From Saccharum officinarum (Eukaryota > Streptophyta > Magnoliopsida > Poales > Poaceae): a stretch of DNA of 64,000 nt. Each line of letters starts with the position of its first letter. The first letter of the stretch is position 1. The notes beneath the pieces were generated by a model. It worked only from the letters and a program-made list of their open reading frames with translations, ran no database searches and had not been told where the DNA came from. A program made the translations under genes and the position numbers. Positions 1 through 11,424 of this stretch are shown piece after piece. The stretch lies in assembly GCA_020631735.1 (NCBI GenBank), contig CM036209.1, forward strand, positions 3,137,451-3,201,450, read 5' to 3'.

Positions 1-24
1 TTTTGGGAAACTAAACAGGGCCTT
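1..24. mobile_element. Right end of a TTTAG-type MITE, cut by the window edge
   Basis: The window opens with the inverted-repeat end CTAAACAGGGCC. It matches the ends of the MITEs at 97-364 and 62896-63170. Only the terminus lies in the window. Confidence 0.5.
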
Positions 25-96
25 AGCGTTTCTGAAATCATCAACTGGTCCGTGCTGCATCTGCATGTTGTCATGTGATGTGATGTCGTACGTGTC

Positions 97-364
97 CATC
101 GTTTGACAAGTAGTTCCTCAATTCTTCCCAAATTTTACTATGCAAAAAGAAGATTCCCTGTCACATCAAAATATCGGCAAATGCATGAAGTATTAAATGT
201 TGATGAAATCAAAAACTAATTGCACAGTTTTGTTGTACTTTGCGAGATGAACATTTTAACCCTAGTTAGTCAAAATTTGGATAATTTTTACCAAATACAA
301 ACGAAATGCTACATGAATTTTGATACAGTATTTTTCTTCCCAATTCACCGAACTAAACGAGGCC
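97..364. mobile_element. TTTAG-type grass MITE (degenerate)
   Basis: The right end reads AACTAAACGAGGCC. The interior shares long stretches with 62896-63170 on the opposite strand, for example the segment around CTAATTGCACAGTTTTG. The left end is eroded and I could not define a target duplication. It is non-coding; the short ORF inside is incidental. Confidence 0.55.
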
Positions 365-841
365 TAAAATCGATCAAGGGCATCGGCAATTTGGTAAGCT
401 ACCTTTGCTTGTGGCAATGAACAAGTAATAATGATCGGGTACAACGTGCTCTTGTAAGCCAAGACTTGTTGCTTTTTGTTATCAACATGGAGGAATCAAT
501 CATCCACTTATTATTATGCCTTTTGGACCTGCACCTGCTAGTGTCGACGTTTACTCCTCTATCTAAAAAAGGGACCAGTCATCTCATTTTTTAGAAGTCA
601 TTCAATTCCAAGTTTAACTAGATTTAAAAAATAGTATCAACAATTATATTTTTTACATAGTTTTATTATGAATGTATATATTATATATGAACAATTTCAA
701 GTATCGTATGTGAGAAATCCATAGAGTTTATGTACATGTAGGCCGTCGGATCCTCAATGGTGTCCACGGCCGTCCGATCTCACTCATCCTTACCTGCACC
801 GTCCTCCCGTCCCAGTCAACGCCACCGTCGTTCAGTTGGGC
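365..841 (+). other. Upstream region of the aminotransferase-like gene
   Basis: AT-rich to about 720, then GC-rich leader. No clear TATA box or other gene is visible. It should contain the promoter and 5' leader of the gene starting at 842. Confidence 0.4.
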
Positions 842-3184
842 ATGCCGTCGCCGGCGCCGGCGGCCGTGCTCGTCAGCAACGGCGCCATCGCCCCACACGC
901 TCCCCCATCCGCCGCCTCCTTCCTCGACTCCACGCCGGGCGCCTACACCACCGCCCGCTGCAGCGGCACCCTCCTCTGGTGGCCACGCCACCTCCGCCGC
1001 CTCGCCGAATCCGCCACGCTCCTCGCCCGTTCCCACCCTCACCTGCTCGGCCTCCCCTCCCCCTCCCCGATCGCGCGCCCTCGACCTCGACTTCTTCTCC
1101 ATCCATTCCCTCGTCAACCCCTCCGTGCGGGTCGCCATCCACGAGATGCGCACTCGGCTGCCCATGACCAAGCACGAGGATTTGGCGCTCACGGCCCTGG
1201 TTAGTGGAGCAGGAGCCGCTTCTGGTTCTGGGGATGGCCTCCACGTCTTCGTCCACGTAGGGACGTATGCCCCGCCGGTCTTCGGAGAGTCCGGGGCCAG
1301 ACTTGCCGTTGCCGGCAGGGGAAGGGACGCTGCCGCCGCCAAGTACGCGTCTTGGGCCAGGTGGGTGGCTGTACTGCAATCTTAATTTCTGCAAGTTTTG
1401 GTTGCTGCGTGAGCTGAGCTAGTATTCCTTATCTTACTCCTGAACTGAACGCACGCAGGATCCGGAAGAGTTTGGAAAAGATGAGGCCTCCTGGGGTCAC
1501 AGAGCTCTTGTTGACTAACGACGGGGATCACATTCTTGAAGGCGCTGTCACAAACTTCTTTGTTGTCTGCCAACAGGCAAGTCCAATTTCTTTCCTGTCT
1601 ATGAATGAATGGCATCTATGTTGTGATTTTTACAGATAATATGCAACAAGAATCCTTCTGCACTAACACTTAACACTTACACTGAATGCCAATGATATAT
1701 ATTGTAGAGTTCCCAATACTCATCACTTAACTAGTCTTATGTTATTTTTGTTCATCACAACAGAGAAATGAGTATAACCATCCATGTAATGGCAAGGCAC
1801 AAGTGAAAGTCATATGCATTTCCGTTCACAAATTTTCTTTTCACCATTTCTGGTCAGTTCTACTCTACCTTTTATGTCTGCTGTCATCATATTCATATAA
1901 ATGCACGTATTGATTAGAGTTTGGGCTAAAATGACAATCCTTGGTGCCTTCCTATGAATGTATTCCACGATGTCTAAGCCTCCAAGGAATGACCAGATAT
2001 CTTTACACTTTTCAGATTTTGTTTTTGTATTTGTCTGATCTGATCTCTCTAAAAGCACCCGCAAGCCGCAACATATTGCCAGCCACATGGATCTTCACTA
2101 TCGGCGGTGTACACTACAATTTTTGAACTTAAACGAGTGCATTGTCATGTTGGAATTTTGACTACAGTATTTCTTCTGTACAATAACTGATGTATTTCTC
2201 CATAGGAGGAAGGTGAGAGGAATGGACAATTCTCTACTAAGTTTGAAGTGCAAACAGCGCCACTGAGTGATGGAGTCCTCCCTGGGATTATACGTCAGAT
2301 AGTGATAGAGTAAATATTCTTTGACTACTCTGAACTCCACATGCTTTGGCTTTATCATCTTGTACGGTTTTGGAGAGAGTGAAACAAATTTCAGGATACT
2401 GATAAAAGAAGCTGGGAGGGACCTTATGCCTGCTTTGATATACCTTCTTTCATCTCACAGTTTTGCACTCTGTACTCTCTGCACTAGGTCCAGTGGACAT
2501 AATAGTTGCATACTAAAGGGGTTGCGCAAGAGGGAGTGATTGACGCTGGAATCCTGACTGAGATATTATGAGCTAGAGATAATACCAAATGCTGATGCCT
2601 TGTAACAGAAGTTGTATTTCTTTGGACCAGGGTGTGCCATGATATTGGAATCCCAGTACGAGAGATGTCTCCATCGTGGTCCAATAATGAAATTTGGAAA
2701 GAAGCATTTGTTACAAGTAAGAATTTTCCCTCTCGGATAACACAACCTGCTGGTACATGATGACCTTATTTTGAGCATTGGCTGCTGCTAATCTGCTATT
2801 TGGTGTACCATATACATCATTACTGTAACAGGTAGTTTGAGGCTTATCCAGCATGTAGAGTCAGTTCAAGTACCTTTATTTTGGGAGGACATACAATCTA
2901 AAACCTGGAGTGATGTACCTTGGGCGGTGAAGAAGTTTCAGGTATGCAATGCTTATAGCGTCTTTCCACTTTTTTTTTTCTTCTTTTTGGTAATATTAAA
3001 GCCTGTTTGTGAACTTGTCAAAATTCAAAACTAGGGTGCTGGATGCATTACGACACAAATTCAGGTTTGTTCTTCACAAGATTCAGAAAATGTTCTTTAC
3101 TGCAAACTTGTGACTAGCTTACTCATCACGCAGAGGGAAATACTGAAGAGAGCAGCAAGAGAGGAGTACGACATTATCCTTTGA
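842..3184 (+). CDS. Class IV aminotransferase-like PLP enzyme (D-amino acid / branched-chain aminotransferase fold), frameshifted in exon 1
   Basis: Proposed exons: 842-1360, 1459-1576, 2206-2309, 2631-2716, 2832-2941, 3035-3064 and 3134-3184. The spliced product resembles the plant PLP-dependent fold-type IV family (D-amino acid aminotransferase/aminodeoxychorismate lyase-like). Seen in sequence: an N-terminal LVSNG..FLDSTPGAYTT segment, the AKYASW segment that should hold the PLP lysine, LLTNDGDHILEGAVTNFF (class IV signature with the conserved Glu), APLSDGVLPGI, and a C-terminal HVESVQVP segment. Exon 2 ends in CAACAG followed by GCAAGT, so intron 2 appears to be GC-AG. Exon 1 needs a one-base shift between about 1060 and 1080, inside C-rich sequence: the frame from 842 reads to LLGLPSPS, and the family-like ALDLDFFSIHSLVNPS continues in the next frame. 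Substrate cannot be told from sequence. The last two exons are the least certain. Confidence 0.75.
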
Positions 3185-3368
3185 GTTATGAGCGTCGTTG
3201 TTGATTCAATTGAGGGGTCAATAATGCTACTATGGCAATATATAGGTAACTTGGTAGTTATTAAATCTCTGTTGAGATGATATTGTAACACTCTGGGTTT
3301 TTTTTTTGTGTGTGTGGATAACTCAGACATTTTGGCTGCTCTGTGCTTTATTTGTTGGCTAACCAAAA

Positions 3369-3885
3369 CAGGCCTCACCTCTGGGAAGCAGAAGAGGAAG
3401 GCAAGTGGTGGATAGCGTTGGACGTTGGAGTCCGGATGGGGGGTATGGATTTGGATAGTCTATTGGTCGGGCGGCCAATCATAGCCGGGTAGGGATTTGA
3501 AAGCCAAAGGTCCTGGGATAGTTCCTTCCTCTGCAAAAAGGGTAGAGGAGAAATTGTATATATAGTTGATTTGAGGAATTAATTGTCTGTCTCGGATACA
3601 TGAATACAATACAATGATCGAATGATCCCTGCTGCAGATAGTCACTAGGCAGTAGCGAAGCAACCCCATGCATGTTTACTGTGAGTATGGATCAGATTCA
3701 GCTAACTGTCGGAGTCCCTTTTGATCTGTAGCTGCAACTAATTAATCTGATCTGTTTGCCGTGTATGTGTATGTTCTGAGGATGGTGGCATCATCATGCA
3801 TCGTGAATATGAATATGAATATGAATATGAATATGAATATGAATATGAATATGAATATGAATATGAATATGAATTCGGGTTCCTC
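3369..3885 (+). repeat. Diverged segmental duplicate, copy 1 (partner at 11425-11825)
   Basis: A non-coding segment starting AGGCCTCACCTCTGGGAAGC and ending GAATTCGGGTTCCTCAAA has a recognisable partner in the same orientation at 11425-11825. Shared landmarks are AGGCCTCACCT, GGAGAAATTGTATA, GATCTGTAGCTGCAACTA / GATTTGTAGCTGCAACTA, and the GGTTCCTCAAA end. The two copies flank the SRP receptor beta gene. The rest of 3185-4127 shows no gene. Confidence 0.65.
3805..3874 (+). repeat. Hexanucleotide microsatellite (GAATAT)n
   Basis: About eleven uninterrupted GAATAT units. The partner copy near 11800 has only one unit (ATCAATATGAATTTCGG), so the array expanded after the duplication. Confidence 0.95.
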
Positions 3886-4127
3886 AAATGAAATCATCAA
3901 ATCAAACTAGTATATAGTTTATAACCAGCCAACCAGGCAAAATAGTGAGTGAATTTGCTCCGAAGGAAGGAAATCTGCATCTCATAACGTTAACGCCCAA
4001 GTACAAGATGACCAAAGCCCAAAGCCCACGCAGCGCGGACTCACATAGGCCGGCCCGGTCTGCCAAGCCCACTCCCACTAGACAGCAACGGCCGGCCCAC
4101 AGCGACCGCTCTCCTCTCCTCGCAGCT
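3886..4127 (+). promoter_or_regulatory. Original promoter region of the SRP receptor beta gene, now displaced
   Basis: GC-rich sequence with several GCCCA-type motifs, including GGCCCA at 4094-4099, resembles Site II-rich promoters of plant housekeeping genes. It ends at the outer MULE target duplication (4128-4136). If the element were removed it would join directly to the leader of the gene starting at 8231. The assignment is an inference from the two matching target duplications. Confidence 0.5.
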
Positions 4128-5324
4128 GCATTCTCTGGGATATTTAAATATTTGTCCTCCTTACCATTGCCTCCTCTTCAGTTGCCCCCTTTAGGATGGT
4201 AATTAAAGATTTGCCCTCAGAATCTCTCTAGTGTTAAAGTTTTACCCGTTTTGACTTTGTGGCAGTCCACCTCAACATGCCACGGTGGATCGGCATGGCG
4301 AAAAGACATCCTTGCCCCTTGGGCTGTTATTCTCCTGCCTGGACGGCCAACCCCCTTCCTCTCTTCCACCATGCTGATTGTGTGCATTTTTTTGTCAAAC
4401 CATGTACAGGATGGTAGCCATTGTATAGTAAAAAATTGACATGATAAATGCTTGAATAGTCATGGCCGCAAATGTACATACAAAAATTCGACATCTATAT
4501 ATATATGAAATGTAACATGCACATCATTAGCTAAAGAGACCATTGATGTCTAAGTTTGGTCATGGCAACCATACAGTCATTAAACAGGTTCTAGAATTTT
4601 TTTATATGATATATGATGTCGAATTTTTGTATGTACATTTGCGGCCATGACTATTCAAGCATTTATTATATCAAATTTTTACTATACAATGGCTGCTATC
4701 ATGTACATGGTTTGACAAAAAAAAATGTACACAATCAACACGGTGGAAGAGAGGAAGGGGGCTGGCCGTCCAGGCAGGAGAATAACAGCCCAAGGGCAGG
4801 GATGTCTTTTCGCCATGCTAATCCACCGTGGCATGCTGAGGTGGACTGCCACAAAGCCAAAACGGGCAAAACTTTAGCACTAGAGAGATTCTGAGGGCAA
4901 ATCTTGAATTGCAATCCTATAGGGGCAACTGCAGAGGAGGCAACCGAAAGGAGGGCAAATATTTAAGGGTTTTTTGGATAGGTGCCATTACAATTCCTGT
5001 TTATCTGAAATATGCCATTATAATTCATGTATCCGGAATGCTGCCATTACAATTTTCACTTTCTTTGAAATCTGCCATTGTGTACGCCAGACAAACGTTT
5101 GGGCCCGCTTGCAGGCTTACGTGGCATATGATCGATCATATCCGTCTGTATCCCGTCTTCATGTAAACGGCACGGTGACCATCGTCGTCTCTGTCGTTCT
5201 CACTCTCCCTGTCTCTCCCCAGTCAGCCCCAACCAAGAACCCTAAACCGGCGACTCCGACGGCGGTGGATCGACGAACCCCACGGCGGCGCAGTGGCCCA
5301 AGGAGGCGGCGCAAGGGGGTCTAG

Positions 5325-5924
5325 ATGAGCTCGAGCTCCATCGCCGCTGGCAGCAAAAGGGGGCGGTACCCCCTATTGGACTGCCCTGACTGCCATGTTC
5401 CTCTCATTCGAATCCTGAGCAAGCAAGAGCACTCGATGAATGAGTCGTTCGTCAAGTGCCCCAACAACGTAAAGGCAAGGATTTCAAGTATTCATTGAAT
5501 CTTCGTGATTTGGTTCCAATTTGAGGGATTTATGGTTTTGCAGGGTGATCCAACAACCTGTGGCTGGATCCGTTCGGAGGAGCAGTACGAGGCCTGGTTT
5601 CGGAAGCAAGCAAAGGAGAAGCAGATGCTGGTCCAGTCGCCGCTTGATTCAGATGGTGGAGATGTTATTGGTGATTTGAAGCAACAACTTGCAGACGTGA
5701 AGCATACTCTAGACAGTGTAGTCTCTGAACTTTGGAGGCTGAAGCTGCAAATTGGAAACAGGCCTACAGTTGATCGTAGTCCAGTTAGTGATCCTAGCCG
5801 AATTAGTAATGCAACGGAGGAATTGGGTAATAGGAAAATGCAGATTGTGATGGATGTATCTATTGTAGTAGGTGTCCTTGTCGGTCTACTGGTAGGTGCA
5901 GTTGTTGCCCAGATGATGAAGTGA
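5325..5924 (+). CDS. GRF-type zinc-finger protein with coiled coil and C-terminal membrane anchor
   Basis: Two exons, 5325-5468 and 5544-5924, join in phase 0 (donor AAC|GTAAAG, acceptor TTTTGCAG) to give 174 residues. Residues 20-54 form a GRF-like zinc site (C20, C23 or H24, C45, C54) in the order C-P-D-C...K-C-P...T-T-C-G-W. Residues about 75-110 are a likely coiled coil (LKQQLADVKHTLDSVVSELW). The last 25 residues are hydrophobic (VVGVLVGLLVGAVVAQ), a probable tail anchor. GRF fingers are nucleic-acid-binding modules in other proteins; the role here is unknown. It lies wholly inside the inner MULE, so it is element cargo rather than a host gene. The start is the first ATG, in a TAGATGAGC context. 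Confidence 0.7.
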
Positions 5925-6181
5925 CTGTACTGTAGAGTTTCTTTGTACTGTCAATGAATGAAAATGGATGGATGAATGCTGCTCAAATTTGTTTGTTTGA
6001 TGCCTGAATTGGATGAGCAGTGTGCTATGCATTTCTGTATCAAATTAGTGAAAAATTCGAGCAGCATCCTGTGTTGATTTTTGAAACATTCCAGATGCAA
6101 GCACTTGTGTGCTATGCATTCCAGATTTTTGAAAATTTTAAGCAGCATCTTGTGTCCATTCCAGGAAAAATCACACGTGCT

Positions 6182-6470
6182 GTCCATTTCAGAAAAAATC
6201 AGTAAAAATGACAGGTTGCCTTGAACCTGTCCATTCCAGAAAAAATCAGTAAAAGTCACAGGTTGCCTTGAACCTGGACTGCTTGCAACAAAGAAATTCT
6301 TTTGAACTAAGAGCATTCACAGCTTTCCACGACATAAATAATTTAGCAACCACTTAATTTAGCATTCCAGGTTGACATACAAGTTCAGAGTCACAGCCAC
6401 TTAGTCAGGTTCACAGGCCATTACATATCAGGTTCACAGGCCATTACATATGTCAGGTTCACAGGCCATA
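6182..6470. repeat. Short tandem repeats inside the inner MULE
   Basis: Two copies of a ~46-bp unit containing CATTCCAGAAAAAATCAGTA and GGTTGCCTTGAACCTG (6182-6273), then three copies of a unit containing GTTCACAGGCCATTACATAT (about 6408-6470). They lie between the two convergent cargo genes. No function is evident. Confidence 0.6.
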
Positions 6471-6511
6471 AAGGTCATTTGCCATTACACACAAAATAAG
6501 TTGTAGCTTCA

Positions 6512-7546
6512 TTACTTCCCATCATTTAGCATATCAAGCAGGCTTCTAACAGCCTGTGCTTGTGGAGCTGCTGCATTTTTCATCAATTTCTTCTTCACTG
6601 GTGTCTTCTTCTTAGGTGGGTTCTTTTTCTGAGCTACTGCCTTCTTCTTTTTTGCTTGGGATGGTCCAGCTTCTTCTTCTGCTGCCCTCCTCCTGCAATA
6701 TTAGTTGAAAATGAATTATTTTTCATACCCATATGTAGTTAACAGATATTAATATGAAAAAAATAATTTTCCATACCTTTTATTCGGTGCAGCAGCAGTC
6801 TCACCATTTGGTCCCATCTCAGATTGGTGAGCAGCAGCAGAATCATAAGCATTGTTAACTGGCTGTGCATTTGCAATTGAAAGTGCATTAGCAGCTGGTT
6901 GTGCATTCGCAGTTGAAATATAAATTTGTTCATCATCAACTCCAACATATTCTTCAGGATTATCAAACATATCAGACTCCCTCTCAGGCTCTACATCAAC
7001 ATCATCACCTTGTTCAAGCTCCCAATCAGTAGCTGCCTCTGGATTGTTAGCAGCAATAGTACTAGGTTCAGGAGCCTCTAGATTGTTAGCAGCACCACTA
7101 TTTGGTTCATCGGCAATGGAAAAATTATTGTTGGGTATCTCAAATCTAACCTCAGGAGCAAATGCACATAAAGGTTGTAGGTCATCAAACTCAGCATCGT
7201 CATAAAGAGAATTATCAAACACTCCCACTACAAGCTGACAACCCATCTCTTCCTTGTACATTTCAAAGACATCAAGCATCTGAATTTCACTAATTAATCT
7301 GACATTGTCATGCAGTCTTTTGTCAAAGAACCACACTGTGGGTAACTAGTTAGATGGCACACTCAGTTTATTTGCAATACTTGATAGCAACAGTTCAAGA
7401 GTTAAAGACCCAAACTCCACATTCCACTTAATGACAGTGCCTTTTGTGTATGATTTTCTACCATATGAGTCTTTTGTAGAGAAACCTTCGACTTTAATCT
7501 CTACCACGAACAATCCATTCCTACCAACAATCAAATCGAGCCCCAA
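6512..7546 (-). pseudogene. MULE-encoded protein resembling the N-terminal region of plant MuDR transposases, with an in-frame stop
   Basis: Exon 1 runs from about 7546 to 6777 and exon 2 from 6692 to 6512, both on the minus strand (donor AAAAG|GTATGG, acceptor ATTGCAG). The product has a leading segment with VEIKVEGFSTKDSYG and VIKWNVEFGSLTLELLL, then VWFFDKRLHDNVRL and DVFEMYKEEMGCQLVVGVFD, an acidic low-complexity middle, and a lysine-rich tail (KKKKAVAQKKNPPKKK) suited to nuclear import. A TAG stop at 7346-7348 falls between the two conserved blocks in the same frame; a single C-to-T change from CAG would explain it. No ATG is seen at the 5' end. The similarity to MURA-like N-terminal regions is from general family knowledge. 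No DDE domain follows. Confidence 0.55.
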
Positions 7547-8230
7547 ATCGAAGTGTAAATAGGCAACTACAAATCAACTATACTACGTGCTCAAACTGAT
7601 AACAGGGGATGCGCACACGTTACCTGCTATTGCAGTCCTCCATCTCCACCGCAGCACTACGGCGCAGATGCAGGAACACCCCGGCTGTCGTCTTCACGGA
7701 TTCTGCATCTCCTCCGGAGGATGCGCCGGCCACAGACGCGACACCACCAGCCGCTGCCACCACCGTCGCACCTCCGTAGATGTCCGTCACAGCTCCGCAG
7801 GTAGCCCTCGCAGCTCTGCAGGTCTCCTCCGGCGGCTACAGTCTAGGGTTAGGGTTTGAAGGGAACAGAGGAAGAGGAAGACGGAGACGAGCACGGTGGA
7901 AACGGAACGAATGGGAGAGAGGGCAGCTACGATGTCTTGTAACAAGCAAGCAGGGCATCGGTCTCCATACAAAAGTTACGTATGTGTTTCTTGACCTGAC
8001 AATGGGCCCAGGCTGCTGTATACGTAGAAAATGGCTAGAACTAGTGAGTCCAAGAATTCCAATGGCAAATCTCAGAATACCCGAATGGTAATGGTACATC
8101 TCTAACATCAAAGAATTGTAATGGCTTCGATAAAAAAAAAAACCCAATATTTAAATATCCCGCATTCTCTTCTCTCGCCTCCCCCAAGCGGCCGACTCCC
8201 GCCGCCGCCGTCGCCCTTCTCCAAGCAGCC

Positions 8231-11034
8231 ATGGACGAGTGGGTTCGCCAAGCCGAGGTGTGGGTGCGCCAAGCCGAGAGCTGGATCCTCCAGCAGCCCC
8301 CGGAGCAGATCTATATCGCGGCCGCGGTGGTTGCCCTCACAATCCTGCTGCTTATCGTAGGTACGTGCGCTGCCAAACCTAGGATTCTTCTCAAATTCCC
8401 TGCATTCTTGAGTACGGAGTATTGTGCTGCTAACGCCCACGGATATCTGGGTAAAATAAGATGTGACCGACTCCATGCCCTGGATCATATGGGAGCTGAT
8501 TTGGGCAGTGGAGGAAGAGGCTATACTCTGATTAAATTAAGCAACTACAGGAGAGCAAGCCACAGTTTCCAAATTTGTGAGGGGAGAGACAGTATCATTT
8601 ATAGCTGTATAAATTAGCCAATCTGCGGAGTTTGTGAACATTTGTTACTTTTGCAAATTATAGTTGTGCTTAGAAAGGAAGCACGTAGCGGAAATTTTGA
8701 GCCTTGGTTCATTCAGACTCTGAGGTGTCATTGTGCCACAAGTTTGAAGACTTCAACAAGGTTGTTATCATGTAGTAATAAAGATTAAATAATTAAAAAT
8801 TAGGCCCATGGTTTTATTAGCAATAGTTAGTGTGCATTGTAAATTGTCCTGGCTCGATGACTTAGTATTTACAAGTTCTTGAACATGAGGTCTCTGATGA
8901 TGGCATGTTTATGTTATGAAGTGAAGAAGGGTTTTTGCTTTTTGTTCAGAGATACCTTATGATCTACTCCCTCGGTTCCAAATTATAAGTTCTGCCTTTT
9001 CTAGATACATAGCTTTTGCTACATACCTAGAAAAGCCAAAACGACTTATAGTTTGGAATGCTATACATGAGGTGTCATGTGTCATGCTCTACATATTATC
9101 TGTTTCCACCATGTTGCTTGTCAAGATCTATGCTTTATCATACAATTCATTACATTAGAGTGGTGAGTGCTAAGCAATTACTTTGTCTGCCTTTATATTT
9201 CCACAGCATCTTGTCTGAAATCCTCGAAGCCAGATACTATAGTGCTATCCGGGCTTAGTGGCAGTGGCAAAACTACTATTTTCTACCAGGTAACTGCTGT
9301 TCTTTTTGTCTATGGGGTGTAGGGTTTTACAAGTGAAGGACAAGGTTGTAGTATCTAGTTTGCAAAATAATCTTGTCTGAACGTCATTTTGTGCATTAAA
9401 TTCTAGCAGGACATCTCTTTCTTATGTGGTTGAATTTTGTTTTTACATATAGTATAGTTGGTTTGATTTGACTATGCTCATATCTGATTCTAGAAGCACT
9501 GCCTTGCGATACCATTAAAAATCAGGATTATATATTTTTGTTACTTTTTGTCTATTAGACCATTTGGTATTCATATCAACACCGTTGTAACAGGTAGGTG
9601 GGTTGTACTATCTTTTATTTATCTGCTAATTGCCTAATTCTGTGTCTGCTTGTCAGCTTCGGGATGGATCATCACACCAAGGAACTGTGACTTCAATGGA
9701 AGAAAACAATGACACATTTGTGTTGCATTCTGAGCAAGAAAGGGTAAGAAACTTGTAGAGTTAATTCTTTTTCAGACATATTGAGATAAAAAAATAAAAT
9801 GGATAGCATAGTTTTTTTTATGAAGAAACATGCATTTCTTGACTGCAACATTTTTGCTAAACCTTCTGTCTATTGCTCTTTTCAGAAAGGCAAAGTAAAA
9901 ACTGTGCATGTTGTTGATGTCCCTGGCCATTCAAGGCTCAAGCCCAAGCTTGATGAAGTCCTGCCTAAAGCAGCTGGGGTTGTTTTTGTTGTTGATGCTC
10001 AAGATTTCTTGTCTAGCATGCAAGCTGCTGCAGAGTAATTTTTGTGCCTTCTGTTTTAGTATTTATCAAATAACTTTGGTGTCTATATCATCTACTTTTA
10101 CTTGCTTTTGTGCTGGATTGAAATTAGCAGTTTGATTAGGAGCTTTCTTCATATCCCAAGATTGTAGAAATTATTGTGTTTGATTAATTTCTTATTGTAG
10201 TTAACATCGTGTGACTAGCAGCCTTCTCTATATTCTCAACATTTCATAACAATTACTCTATTTGATCATTTGTTAATGTTATTAAAATTGCAGAAAAATT
10301 ACTCTGTTTGATCATTTGTTAATGCTGTTAACATTGCATAACAATATTATCATCCTTTTGCAGGTACCTGTATGACATTCTGACAAAGGCAACAAAAAGG
10401 TTCCTGTGCTTATATTCTGCAACAAGACAGATAAAGTTACAGCCCACTCAAAGGAGTTCATAAAGAAACAGTTGGAGAAAGAAATGTAAGGACAGCTCTC
10501 TCGTCCCAACATTTATGGTACTTGCATAATTAGAATTTGAATGACTCAAACCCAGTAGTCAATAAATGCTGTGATTATGGATCGTATTCCTAGATCTGAT
10601 GTACAACAGGAATGTATCCAATTACTTCTACATGATAATAATCTGCAAAGATATATAGAATTTGGGTTGGGGAGTAGTAGTAGTTCTTGCATATCCCCAT
10701 TTCTTATCCCAAACAGATCTATAACTCGTAGCCACCTTTAACTTCAAGCGAGCATGCAAAACATATGTACCAGTCTCCAACTGATGTGAAATATTAATAA
10801 ATTCACAAGGTTTCTAATGCTTGCCCTTCTTTCCCATGTTGTAGAAACAAGCTTCGGGAATCAAGGAATGCCATATCATCAGCTGACATCTCTGATGAAG
10901 TCCAGCTCGGGGTCCCGGGAGAGGCATTCAACTTCAGCCAGTGCCAGAACAAGGTGGCTGTTGCTGAGGGTGCCGGTATGACTGGTAATGTTTCAGCTGT
11001 CGAGCAATTCATCCGTGAACATGTGAAGGCGTAG
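8231..11034 (+). CDS. SRPRB: Signal recognition particle receptor subunit beta (SR-beta GTPase), one frameshift in exon 5
   Basis: Exons: 8231-8360, 9207-9289, 9657-9743, 9886-10034, 10364-10485 and 10845-11034. SR-beta is the membrane-anchored GTPase that tethers SR-alpha to the ER during co-translational targeting. Visible: membrane segment at residues 27-43, P-loop GLSGSGKT (59-66), G3 motif DVPG (111-114), the guanine-specificity motif NKTDK in exon 5, and a C-terminal EGAGMTGNVSAVEQFIREHVKA. Exon 5 is 122 bp, one base too short for its flanking phases. The shift lies at the A-run 10393-10397: before it the frame reads EYLYDILTKAT, after it VPVLIFCNKTDK continues in another frame. All splice sites are canonical. 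The start at 8231 is 61 bp downstream of the outer MULE duplication, so the 5' leader or core promoter has been separated from the upstream promoter. Confidence 0.9.
8965..9060. mobile_element. Stowaway-type MITE, right end truncated, in SRPRB intron 1
   Basis: Starts TACTCCCTCGGTTCCAAATT and contains the inverted segments CTAGATACATAGC and CATACCTAGAAAAG. It stops at TTTGGAATG without the usual GAGGGAGTA end. Confidence 0.7.
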
Positions 11035-11424
11035 ATTGTTCTTATTGTTCTCAGGGCTGCGAATGATTCACCTGATGAGGCTTGCATAGACCTTCGTCAG
11101 GTCCTCTGACGATGTTTTGAGGCACAATCATATTCTGCACCGCTTCAGCTAACCCATGTTAGAGGCGTTACATATTGATTGTTAATTAACGCCTGACAGT
11201 CATCGGGTATGAATAGAGGCAGCTAAGAACTGTCTCTGGCCATGGTGGTTTTGCTTGATAAGGTTGATATTTCCCTGATTTTTACCAGTCTCTGTTCTAA
11301 ACTCTGGTTGTAGTTACAAGCAAAAGTCCAGATCTGATCAAAAGCATTGGATATGAATAGAGCCACAGAACTGTCTCTGTGTTTTTCGGAAGCAACTGTT
11401 TTATACGGTGAGACACTGTAAGAC

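Larger units (their letters stand above)
4967..8145. mobile_element. Inner Mutator-like element carrying two genes
   Basis: A 3179-bp element flanked by a perfect 9-bp duplication, AATATTTAA at 4958-4966 and 8146-8154, inserted inside the right arm of the outer MULE. Its ends are inverted repeats: GGGTTTTTTGGATAGGTGCC on the left, and on the minus strand of the right end GGGTTTTTTTTTTATCGAAG. Both are followed by repeated CCATTACAATTC-like units. It carries a GRF zinc-finger gene (+) and a MURA N-terminus-like gene (minus) that converge. No transposase catalytic domain is visible, so it is probably non-autonomous. Confidence 0.88.
4137..8161. mobile_element. Outer Mutator-like element with ~350-bp terminal inverted repeats, split by a nested MULE
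   Basis: Both ends read GGGATATTTAAATATTTG (right end on the minus strand, interrupted by the inner element). The flanking 9-bp duplication is perfect: GCATTCTCT at 4128-4136 and 8162-8170. The left arm (4137 to about 4495) and right arm (about 4612-4966) are highly similar inverted copies around a ~115-bp spacer. Without the nested insertion the element is about 837 bp. It has no coding capacity of its own. Family placement rests on the 9-bp duplication and long inverted repeats, which are the Mutator hallmark. Confidence 0.85.

Noticed and set aside
728..1394. Long minus-strand ORFs opposite aminotransferase exon 1
   Set aside because: GC-rich antisense shadows of the real exon; no domain, and the plus strand has splice sites and a family match.
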